From: Cyanophora paradoxa
Taxonomy: Eukaryota > Glaucocystophyceae > Cyanophorales > Cyanophoraceae
Assembly (NCBI GenBank): GCA_004431415.1
Contig: QPMI01000281.1
Span: 32,290-96,289 of the forward strand
DNA: 64,000 nt
Direction: 5' to 3'
Position 1 is the stretch's first letter, and each line of letters begins with the position of its first letter. The position numbers and the translations under genes are program-made. Below, piece by piece: positions 22,701 to 31,730 of the stretch. The notes beneath the pieces were generated by a model. The model had not been told where the DNA came from. It did not search any database and worked only from the letters and a program-made list of their open reading frames with translations.

Positions 22701-23359
22701 AAGTGCACCTCGAGAGGCACCGGTATGTGTGTGGGCAAGCTACTGAAACGATACATAGCATTCTGCTAATGCATAGCAGCCTGCAGCCAAGCGTGCAGCG
22801 GCAGTCATTGATGCTGCCCCGAAGGAGGAGAATGGAGGCCAAGGTTCGTGCCCATCTTTATCCTCATAAATCTCTTTGATCACTTTCGTGATGCTTTTCC
22901 AGCATGTCAATTCTGCTTGAAGAAGGACCCGAGCTTCAAAGACGATGCTGCTCTGGACCTCCACTTCGTCACGGATTGTACCATGCTGTGTGACTGCGAA
23001 GATTGTGGACAGGTCTGTACAGAATGCAGCACTGCCATCCATTTTTCTAACAATCTTTAGGTCGTTGAAATCGCCACTCTGAATGAACATCGCCTCACGG
23101 AGTGTGAGAAGAAGTTCAAGCAATGCAGTACCTGTGGGGAGGCTTTCGTAACACTTCCACATCAGCCATGTGTGCCTTCAAAACCAACTCTCGCAAGGTG
23201 AGCAGCAACTAAAACCGCATAATCTTTGACGATCGGCATATACATTGTCGTTGACTTGGTCTTCGGTGCAGATGCCCACTTTGCCATACGGACATTGCGA
23301 AGGCTGGATTCAAGAAACACATTTCAAATTGCTCAAAAAACAAGCGTGCTCACAAGTGA
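19772..23359 (+). CDS. CEP104: CEP104, ciliary-tip centrosomal protein
   Basis: Caps the distal ends of ciliary and centriolar microtubules; its TOG domain binds tubulin. Exon 1 (19772-19884) encodes MPGKLKFRVVHATSADEQFP and ends GWCSA plus a split Arg. Exon 2 (19943 on) gives FCEYPQELVVQL and ARELKSVHINTRAAFVKLVLH, the N-terminal jelly-roll domain. Then come MMDITLDEYVSQRIRELTR, coiled-coil repeats REDYDEAKKIKDSLG and QREDYDTAKNLKVEIDNL, and a Pro/Ser/Arg linker. The TOG helices include ALLDAFGEELTRMVYSKTW and FCVSLTSHSSGDVRNAATRA. The zinc-finger block has CQFCLKKDPSF, CDCEDCGQVVEIATLNEHRL and CSTCGEAFVTLP. The last exon encodes CPLCHTDIAKAGFKKHISNC and ends RAHK, TGA 23357-23359. The SxIP tail of animal CEP104 is not seen. 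Part of it (20811-20910) is copied at 23958-24057. Confidence 0.93.
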
Positions 23360-23378
23360 TCTTCCAGCTATCTTTGCA

Positions 23379-23443
23379 TTTGACGTCACACGTGATGTTC
23401 TTCTAGCCGCTAGCGCTAGTTGATCACGTAAATCTCCACCGGG
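23379..23443 (+). repeat. ~64-bp repeat shared with the SYF1 3' flank
   Basis: Second copy of the element at 11087-11150. It starts 20 bp after the CEP104 stop codon and is in the same orientation as the gene. Confidence 0.85.
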
Positions 23444-23749
23444 ACAGCGGCGGCGCGGGGTGGGGGCCCAGCTGCGGCGGCAGGGTGAGGCCTAGGTGCG
23501 CATCAGTAGCGGCGGGGCGAACCTGGAGTCGACGAAGCTGATGCAGCAGGCGGGGCGACGGATAGGGAAGCAGGCAGAGCGGCAGGTGAGGTCGGGCACT
23601 GTGCATAGCGTATATATAGCCTGCGCAGGGCCGGGGCAGGGCGAGGCCCGGGCCCAGCCCGGCGCTGCGTACTCGTACTAGGTTGAATGCAGTCCCTGCC
23701 TTCTCCCAGAAGGCTGGCCATGGGCCGTTCCACCGTGAGGCCCTCAGGG

Positions 23750-23930
23750 CCTAAGAAAGATCGATGCGACGAGGTGGTTTGTTGGAATCCGGCACCACAG
23801 GCAGTCTTGGGGCGGAGGGGTAGCCTCAGGGCGGTGTTGGGAGCTCCTATGAACTTGGGGACCCGGCATGGAGTTAGCCTGCACCCGGATGCGGGCGAAG
23901 GGTTGGATCGAAATCGGAAAAGGAATTCTT
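23750..23930 (-). repeat. Dispersed repeat family, copy D (inverted)
   Basis: The reverse complement resembles 16195-16310 (blocks GATCCGACCCTTCGCC and AGCTCCCGCCA) and 16540-16610 (a shared translated pattern HRSSxHRPExTPPPQ). No gene is supported. Confidence 0.6.
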
Positions 23931-23957
23931 TTGAGACACTGAATTCGAAAAATGTAG

Positions 23958-24057
23958 TTTTTTTGCATTTATCGATACATCGGTCATTCTAACTTGCTGT
24001 TCAGCCCGGCATCCAGCTCGCCAAACTGAAGCTTCAAAAGAAGCAAGCAGTGCACGG
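23958..24057 (+). pseudogene. Copied fragment of CEP104 intron and exon
   Basis: Collinear with CEP104 20811-20910 at roughly 85 percent identity by eye. The source covers the 3' part of an intron, its CAG acceptor, and an exon start encoding LGIQLAKLELQKKRAVQ. The copy keeps an acceptor-like TTCAG and reads PGIQLAKLKLQKKQAVH before the similarity ends. It has no start or context and is a gene remnant. Confidence 0.88.
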
Positions 24058-24313
24058 AGCACCTGCATGCGGGCACGCGGGGGAAGAGTCAGATCGAAAT
24101 CAAACGGACTGTCGTCGAAATCGAAATCGAGTGCACTTTGATCGGTAGCGTCCCAAAACGAGCGCCTGTGGACGGGCTTTGATCAGGAAAGCTGTGGGCA
24201 TTATGGGCGCGACACGCGCATGCACACACAGACATGGGCGCCCTCCGCCTCGTTGTACATGTGGAGACTCGGTAAACAAAATACAGCCTAATCAGTCGTT
24301 TGTTACTTTGAGA

Positions 24314-24765
24314 TCAGCCACAGAGGGTCTCCACAATGAGCTGCCAGTCCGACTGGCAGGTGTCAAAAGAGAGCTGGAGGGCCGGTGCGGAGGACACTTG
24401 CACCTGATGCTTTGTAACGGATATGGCGAGAAGTGAAACGAGTGATTTCTTATCTGAGTCGCCAACTCTGGTCGAGAACTTAGCGTACTGATCACACATA
24501 CGATCGTCTAGTCGAGTGAGCACCTGAAAAGCGCATGCGCTGCACACGGTTATTGGGCGATTTAAACTGTACACGGTACAAAATGCGCACCAAGCAGATG
24601 CGCGACGTCAGGAGATGGCGTTTTGTGTTTGAGGGATCGCAGGAGCGCGATGGTTTCCTTCAAAAGACCACGAGAGTATTTGTCGGCGGCAGCTTTGTAA
24701 ATATCGGATTCGCCTGGCTCGCGGCCAAGGGATTTGCGGAGGGCAGCGATCTCTTCCTCCTCCAT
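24314..24765 (-). CDS. Small protein of unknown function
   Basis: Start ATG 24765 opens MEEEEIAALRKSLGREPGES, then DIYKAAADKYSRGLLKETIALL and RSLKHKTPSPD. A GTCGCG donor followed by an intron ending TTTTCAG joins in phase to VLTRLDDRMCDQYAKFSTRVG, then DSDKKSLVSLLAISVTKHQVQ, and ends LIVETLCG with TGA 24316-24314. The product would be about 115 residues, helical and charged in its first half. I do not recognise the family. It is divergent from the syntaxin gene, as other pairs here are, which supports a real gene. An in-frame ATG further upstream (24921) would give a longer form. Confidence 0.5.
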
Positions 24766-25158
24766 CGCGGCCGCGACGACAGGCCGATCGATGCTCTGAC
24801 GCCGTGCAAGGCCGCCCGTAACCGACTTGTCGAATCCAGAGGATGCGGTGTGCTGGCCGGGGGCACTGTCGAAAGCGACGGCGGGCTGGGAGGAGCACAC
24901 AAGCACGCAGATAGAGCTCAAATTAGCTTGCTAAGCTTAGCTATAGCCGATTAAGCGGTAGTTACACTTCGCTAGAAGCAGAATTCGAACGCCGGCTGTC
25001 CCGGTAATCTGTGTACCCCGCCATCCTGAACGAGCGGGCGGGCCAGCGGCTTAGCGAAAGCGCGCGAATACATCCAATACAGAGGAGCGAGGAGCGCTAG
25101 GCCATCCCGTGCTGCCCAGGCTAGTAAACAGCGCCCCGCGTAGCGGTCCGCCTGAGGC
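24766..25158. promoter_or_regulatory. Shared upstream interval unknown gene / syntaxin
   Basis: A 393 bp interval between divergent starts with TAGCTTGCTAAGCTTAGCTATAG at about 24923-24945, similar to TAGCTA-rich boxes upstream of several genes here. Confidence 0.5.
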
Positions 25159-26521
25159 ATGGCGGCGCGCGACCGGACAGAGCATTTTCTGAAGCGGAGA
25201 CAGTTCTACAGGTTCTTCCGCATGCGCGGTCCCGCGTGCTTCGTCCGAAGGCCGGCTCACCGCGCGTTCTCTGCAGCACACAGCGCGGCGACAAGGGCGC
25301 GAAGGGCTCTACGACTTATCAGAGGCTTCACGACGATGAGGACGGCGACGGCAAGCGGCACGAGCACCGGAAGCTCATCTCAGGCGACGCGTCGGTTCCT
25401 ATCTGGGTGAACCTCGCTGAGGAAGTCAGCGGTATGATTCCGCAGATTAAGGCAAAGAGTGAGCGATGCTTACTACGTGCTCTCGGAGCGTTTTCTCGCT
25501 CGGTTCGGCGTTCAAACGAAAGCGCGCAGTGTCCGAGCTGCAGAAGAAGTACTCCAAGCGCTTGCTCCCAGGTTTCGTAGACGAAGACAATAAAGCTCTA
25601 GAGGCGGAGATTGAGTTGCTCACGCAGGAGATTACAAAGGTGCGCTGGATAGAATGCTGCTGCCGCTTGCCTTTCTCCGACATTCCGCAGCTACTAGGAG
25701 ACTCGGAGGCGCGGGTAAAGCAGGTTTCCATCATGTCAGATGCAGCGAATAAGCGCAGGACGGATAGCGACAAGCAGGGCCGCATCGGCGCTACTCCGAA
25801 AGAGGCAGTTCGGCTCAATGTACAATCTTCTCTTGCCGTTCAGCTCTCGGACCTATCTTTGCAGTTCCGCAAGCAGCAAAAGCATTATATGTCCAGTACG
25901 CTGACCCTGTACCGAATCTCCAATGTATGCTTAGCCCTTTCCCAATCTTCAGGATTACAGACGGAGTCGGCTGGATTGGTGAACCTTTCTCAGGACCAGA
26001 TTCTCAATCCAGACGAAATACAAACAAGAGATGATGTATCGGTTCGCAGAATCTTTAATGCTGTGGAGGTCCGTTACTCACGAACTTTCTACAGGACCCT
26101 GGAGCTGCCATGTCTGCAGAGGCGACTATTCAGAAGGAGCGGAGTGGAGAGATAACGAAGATCGCGAAGTCGATCAATGAGCTGGCATCAATCATCAAAG
26201 ATCTGAATGGGCTTGTCATCGACCAGGTCATGCCCCGAGATTAGCCTCTCGTAGTTTTCAGTCTGAAACATCCATCAGGGAACCCTTCTCGACCGCATTG
26301 ACTACAACATGGAGCAAGTGAGCCACAACGTAGAGGCGGCAAATAAAGAGCTGGAAAAGGTGATGGGCCCCGCTCTGATGACATTCAACACACCATACTG
26401 ACGATGTTTGTGAATGCAGGCTGAAAAGCACCAGAAGAGTGGCAAGTTCATGGCCTTTGTCATGTGCTGCGGTGTAATCATCATCATTCTTTTCATTCTC
26501 CTGCTGATCAAACACCATTAG
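25159..26521 (+). CDS. STX16: Qa-SNARE of the syntaxin-16 / SYP4 / Tlg2 group
   Basis: A trans-Golgi and endosomal membrane-fusion SNARE. ATG 25159 gives MAARDRTEHFLKRRQFYR, similar to the MATRNRTxxFxKYR start of this group. After short introns come VPIWVNLAEEVSGMIPQIKAK, MRELQKKYSKRLLPGF or its equivalent, and DEDNKALEAEIELLTQEITK. The Habc bundle continues through VQSSLAVQLSDLSLQFRKQQ and KHYM. The SNARE motif reads IAKSINELASIIKDLNGLVI then DQGTLLDRIDYNMEQVSHNV, with Gln in the central layer. It is followed by EKHQKSGKFMAFVMCC and one C-terminal membrane span (GVIIIILFILLLIKHH, TAG 26519-26521). Placement in the syntaxin-16 subgroup rests on the N-terminus and the VIDQGTLLDRIDYN core. Confidence 0.9.
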
Positions 26522-26832
26522 CACATGTACATTGCAGCTATAGGTTTTTTTGGTTCTGTTCAGGCGAAACTGAACATTCACCTGTATAAATACATGACTC
26601 CGAAACAATTGACCGTGGCTCTACATAGTGAGCATGCAGTGAGCTTTGCAGCGCGCGGGCACCGCCTCATTCCTAAAATGGTGCTCGCAATCGCTAGCCC
26701 AGCACGCTTGTGCAATGCTCGCAACTTGGCCCTCCCTGCGCAGCAGTTCGAAGGCGAGCAATCGGGATCATTTGGGTGATAGGAATAGAGCGAGCTGAAA
26801 GGGGAAATCTACTATAACTCTGCAACCTACAT
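26522..26832. other. Convergent intergenic interval
   Basis: Ordinary 3' flanks of the syntaxin and S15 genes. The switch from mixed to GC-rich composition occurs at the right edge. I see no gene or repeat. Confidence 0.6.
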
Positions 26833-27237
26833 CTATAGCGCCTTCAGGCCGAGCTGCTTAATGGTCTGGTAGTACACGGCCGGCTTGTCGGATTTCAAGT
26901 AGCGCATGAGGCGGCGGCGCTGGCCGACGAGCTTCTCGAGGCCCTTGCGAGCAGCGAAGTCTTTCTTGAAGTCCTTCAGGTGCTCGGTGATCATCTTGAT
27001 GCGGGCGGTGAGAGTCGCGATCTGGACGGCGGCCGAGCCGACGTCATTCTCGCCCTGGCGGAACGCCGCCAGGTACTCGCCGCGCGACTCCGCGGGGATC
27101 TCGTCCCAGGCGCTGGCCCGGACCTCGAACACCGGGGCAGGTGCGGGCGCCGCTGTGCAGGCCAGGCGCTTGCCGGCAAAGAACGACGGGGCGGAGCCCG
27201 CAGTGAAGACCGCCGACGAGGACGCGAACGCCGACAT
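26833..27237 (-). CDS. rps15: Plastid ribosomal protein bS15, nucleus-encoded
   Basis: A primary binder of the central domain of the small-subunit rRNA. The C-terminal 90 residues are a full bacterial-type S15: DVGSAAVQIATLTARIKMITEHL, LKDFKKDFAARKGLEKLVGQRRRLMRYLK, and YYQTIKQLGLKAL, stop at 26835-26833. About 45 residues precede it. From ATG 27237 the leader starts MSAFASSSAVFTAGS and is rich in Ser, Ala and Phe with few acids, as expected of a transit peptide. A Phe near the N-terminus is a known mark of glaucophyte and red algal plastid leaders. An in-frame extension upstream to 27372 exists but is less leader-like. A mitochondrial location is possible but less likely. The gene is a single exon as read here. 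Confidence 0.87.
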   Translation of the reverse strand: MSAFASSSAVFTAGSAPSFFAGKRLACTAAPAPAPVFEVRASAWDEIPAESRGEYLAAFRQGENDVGSAAVQIATLTARIKMITEHLKDFKKDFAARKGLEKLVGQRRRLMRYLKSDKPAVYYQTIKQLGLKAL

Positions 27238-27610
27238 GGCAACCTGCGGTGCGGCGCGAGCGGGTGGGCGCGTGAGCTGCGCGACTTGTGCACCGAGACG
27301 AAATATCTTCGGCGAGGGGCCCCATAAGCGCAAGATGGCAGCGGCGGGACGCCTTCGGAAGGAACAGGGCAAGCTCTAGCGTATCCACGCCGCTCTAAGA
27401 CGCCGGGCGGCCGGAAAGATCTCCACGGCCCGTCCTAGGGCGTGCGGCGGAACGGACGCTGGATCGTACACACGCTGCTTCTCTCCCAGCTCCGTCCCGC
27501 GAGACACATCGGCCCCGCCCGCCGCACGCCACGCACCGGACGAGATTTGGCGAACCGGACGAACTACCCCCCACCAGCTTCTCCCCCCAGGCAGGGTACA
27601 CAGCGAAACC
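27238..27610. promoter_or_regulatory. Shared upstream interval S15 / ankyrin-like gene
   Basis: A 373 bp GC-rich interval between divergent ATGs. I see no TATA box or repeat. Confidence 0.5.
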
Positions 27611-30600
27611 ATGGCGGCCCAGCTCGCGCCGGGCGCCGTCTACAAGAGCGCAGTGCAGACGGCGATCGAGGCTGGAGCCAACATCGACCGCGTTCGCGAG
27701 CTTCTCATCGCAAGCCGGGAGCGCCTGGTGCGTACGCGTCAGCGTGTGACGCGCACGCGACCCAGGCTCTAAAACGGCACTCCTCCGTCGTTACCCGTTC
27801 CCCTTGTCGTCGCGCGCCTCCCCGCTCGTGACGCGCTGCTCGACGCCTCACTCCCCTCCGCCGCTTGGGTGCAGGACTGGGAGACGCTCACGGCGGCCAT
27901 CAATACGGGAAATCTCAAGGTCGTGGAGCTGTGCTTCAGTCATGCCCTCGCGTCGCCCCACTCCGACGGCGACAAGGAGATCCGCGTCGCGGGCCATTGG
28001 GTGCAGGCCGCGCTCGACAGGAGCCCCGAGCTTGCGCGGTGCGCGTATATGACTCCCACCTCGGATTTTGAAATCCATTCGGCGCCGAACCCCACCCGGC
28101 CCGCAGGTACCTTCTTGACTTCGGCAAGCGGTTCGCTGGTGGGGGCCTCGGGAAGGATACGCGGGGCGCTGATGCCTTTTTCGTTTCAGTTATGAGTCGA
28201 ATGACTCTGCTCCGGGCCTTCGAGCCCTCGTCCGGTTCATCCGAAAGGGTGACGAAGAGCGTGCCCTGAAGCTCATGGACCTCGGCGTCGAGTGCGACGT
28301 CGACGCCTGCAGGTTCGAGCCGCTTGGTGCGTCAAAGTCTTTCTTTATTTCAGTTTCCTTTCCTTCCAATGCGGACACAATTCCTGAGGCGTCGTCTACA
28401 GATCCACTGGTGGTCGCGCTGGAGGGTGGGCAGCGGAAAATTGCAAAGCGAATTTTGGAGAAGCGCGAAAAGGGCGAGTATGTGCGCAGCAACGAGCGCG
28501 GTGCGCATGGCGTTCGTCGGGCCCGGTCGCTCGGAGGCTGAAAGCAGTCACCCGGCCTGGCGCAGCTGTTGTCCTCCGTCGCGCCCTGCAGAAGCACTAC
28601 GAAGACATTGTCGAGATTCTCCTTGCTTCGCCCGAGTACGGCTCGGTGACCCAGGAGGGAGGGGAGCCCCTGCTCCGAGGTGCGCCCGTGCCCGTGCAGC
28701 CGCCTCCTCCTTCGGGGTTTTTGATCGAGCGCGCGCTACGCAGCTTTTAAGCTGCAGGATGGCTTCCAGACCGTGGACCAGCTGCTCCAGGCGGTCAAGG
28801 GTGACGTGCGGGACAATCTGCTCCTCTTCGGGACGCGCTTCGCCGCCGCGACGGGTGCCAACGCGTTCACCCGCTTCCTCCTCGACCGTATCCAGAACCC
28901 CAGCTGCCTCCACCGTCCGAAGATCATGGGCACGGTGCGCCGCCGACCCGCTCGGCCGCCTCCACGGCGTGTCGACGCGCCGCTCGGCAGTACGAGTCGC
29001 CGCGCTCGTCGCTGGAGATTGCGCTCAAAAAGCGCTACCCCGGCGTCGCGAAGATGATCCTCGAGAAGTGGACATGCTCCGTGCGCGCCTCCCGCCGGCG
29101 CGTCCCCGCTGGCGCTCACACGCGCATGGGGCGCGCAGGCGGAAAATATTGAGGAGGGCTGCAATGCCCTGCGCCTCGCCCTCCATCAGAAGTGCGCGCT
29201 CGCGCGCGCTGCGTCCCCCGCCCCTCCGCCCCCCGCCCCTCACCCCTCACCCCTCATTCCCCCTCAGGTACTTCGACATCGCGGCGGAGCTGCTGGGGAA
29301 GGGCGCCTGCGAGACGGGCGGCGAGTTCGACAACGAGATCCGCGAGACCGCCATCCAGGTCCGCCGCGCCCCCATCGGACCCGCCCCGCCCCGCCCCGCG
29401 GTCTGACAGCGGGCGGCCTTCTCCGCCGCTGCCGCGCAGCTCGTGCTGCAGGAGGCGGGCGACGACTTCGAGCTCACCCGCAAGGTCCTCGCCGCCACCA
29501 AGCCCAAGAACACCACCAAGGAGGCCTGCCCGCCCGCCCGCCGCCGCGCGCCGGCGCGCTCCTAACCCCGCCCACAGATGATGCTCTTCGACGCGATGCT
29601 GGCGTGCTCCTCCCGCGGCCTCGGCGCGGCCGTGCGCTTCATCATCAACGAGGCGCTGTCCCACGACGCCCCGAACTACGCCAAGGTGCGCGGGCGCCCC
29701 GCCGGTCGCGGGCCTCGTCCGCCCCGCCGCGAGCCGGGCCGGCGGCAGTTCGTGGAGGACGCGATCCGCTACGCGGTGCAGAACAAGCACGTCGACGTTG
29801 CCGCCTTCCTCCTCGAGAAGGCGCGCCGGCCGCCCCGGCCCCCGCTCCCCCGCCTGCGCCGCTGACGGGCGGGCAGGCGCTGAAGGGGAAGCCGGAGCGG
29901 GAGGGCCCAATCCTGGTTGCGGCGGTGAACGCGAAGAGCGAGGAGTGCCTGGAGGCGCTCGTGCAGCACGGCTTCAACGTCGACGTCATGGAGACGCAGA
30001 CCGACATGCACCTCTCCCTCCCCTCCCGCGTCCGCACCGGCCCCCCGCCTGCCGGCTCCGGCCTTCGCGAGCCGCCCGGCGCCCCTGAGGCCTCGCGCCG
30101 GCCCGCAGAGCCTGCACCTCTTCGCGTACGCGATCGAGCGCGGCACGCTGCGCCAGGCGGAGCTCGTCGCCCGCACCAAGCCGCGCCTCCTCCTCACCCA
30201 CACCCACTCGGAGGCGCGCCGCGCCCACGGCGGCCTCCGCGCGGCGCGCGACCCCGCTCACGCCCCGCCCCGCCGAGCAGGTCCTCGCGGAGCTGTACAC
30301 GCGCCCGTCGGCGGGCGCGGTGGCGTTCGAGAGCCTGAGCCCCGCCCAGAGCGCCGCCGTCCACGAGCTCTTCTTCACGGTCCGCGCGGAGCACCTCTGC
30401 GCGCCTCCGCCGCCGCGCCTAACGCGGCGCGCAGGCGGACTTTGCGGAGGACTGGAAGCTGCGCGCGAGCGCGGCCGCCGTCATCTACATCCTCGGCATC
30501 GACGGCGCCAAGGTCCGCCCGCCGCTCTGAAGATACAGAAGAGGGGCCCGCCCGAACGGGTCGCGCCCCGCAGGTGAAGAACAGCGCGGCGGACTGGGAC

Positions 30601-31301
30601 CAGGCGCACTACGAGCGGGCCCTCGCCCGCTTCGCCTCGCACACCGACAAGCTCGTCCCGCACATCATCCGCCCCGGTCCGCACCCGCCATCCGCCTCCC
30701 TGCCCGCTTGCCGGCCGCCCGCCCCGACGACCCCTCGCAGTGCGCGCCAAGCGGGGCGAGTCCATCGAGATGAACCTGGAGGGCCTCCTCTACGAGCCCC
30801 ACGAGCGCCCCGCCGCCATCCTCCAGTCGGCCTCCGCCGTGCGCCCCGCGCTGCGCTCTGCCCCCTCGTCCTTGCCCTCAACGCACCCCCGCCAGACTCC
30901 GGGGAGCGGCACCAAGCGCAAGATGCCGCCCTCGGCCTCCTTCGCTGTGCGCGAGCCCCGCCCGATCTCGCGCCATGCCTCGCAAAGCTCACCGGCGTGC
31001 AGGTGGCCCAGAAGAGTGCTCGTGGCATGACCGAGAAGCTGGCGCCCCCGAATGCCCTCAAAGACCGCAAGACCAGCGAGTTCCAGCTCGAGGTGCCTCG
31101 CTTTCAAAGCGTGCCATATGTTGCCCCCATGGCCAGCTCCCCACTGACCGCCCGTGGCTGCGCATACACGAGCAGGCGGTCAGCGAGCTCCTGGCGTGCC
31201 CCTCATGGGTGGGCCTGAACGTCACCACCCGCGACAAGTTCCTCGCCTTCCTCGCCGAGCTCGAGCCCCTCGTCCTTGCCGAGACCACCGCCCAGTTCTA
31301 G
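27611..31301 (+). CDS. Ankyrin-like repeat protein, function unknown
   Basis: ATG 27611 opens MAAQLAPGAVYKSAVQTAIE. At least seven helical repeats of ankyrin type can be read across exons: DWETLTAAINTGNLKVVELC, DPLVVALEGGQRKIAKRILE, LRRALQKHYEDIVEILLASP, SSLEIALKKRYPGVAKMILE, ALRLALHQKYFDIAAELLGKG, VEDAIRYAVQNKHVDVAAFL, and ILVAAVNAKSEECLEALVQHG. They lack the strict TPLH signature. The C-terminal third (DWDQAHYERALARFASHTDK and VSELLACPSWVGLNVTTRDK) is unrelated to anything I recognise and ends LAETTAQF, TAG 31299-31301. Introns are GC-rich; two (29524-29577 and 29821-29876) begin with GC. Third codon positions are almost all G or C. No membrane span or catalytic domain is evident. Confidence 0.75.
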
Positions 31302-31730
31302 GCTACTAGTGGCCCGTCCGCTTTACATGTCCCCTGAATATGCTGCTGAACATACAGACAACCAAGTACGGGCTTAACTTGACCATGGTTGTGAGACGAG
31401 GTCAGCAGCGCTCAGCAATTTAAAAATTTGCGTTTGCAAATTGCGCAAATCACACGTGCACATGCCTCGTGATCGCGATGATATCGCCATCCATCACTCC
31501 GGATCCGCAACACTCCGTACACGTATAATCCGTTCCATGGCCCTAGCCCACTCCAACGGAGTAGAAGAAGAGCACAGAACCACAACACTCGCCAATGAGT
31601 CGCCATCTACATGTACCCTCCCCGACCTTGCTATATACCAAGCCCAACCTCGTTGTACGTTATCTATTTTATAATAGGTTTATTCCGTGCCAGCAGTACA
31701 GACCAAGCTGCACTACAGACAAGGAGCAAT
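31302..31730. other. Convergent intergenic interval
   Basis: A 429 bp AT-richer island between two GC-rich genes. It holds the 3' flanks only; I see no gene. Confidence 0.6.

Larger units (their letters stand above)
23360..24313. other. Convergent intergenic interval with repeats and a gene fragment
   Basis: Nearly 1 kb without an intact gene. From left to right it holds the ~64 bp repeat (23379-23443), a GC-rich stretch with short open frames, an inverted copy of the dispersed repeat family, a CEP104 fragment, and a patch of ATCGAAAT repeats around 24090-24130. Confidence 0.65.
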
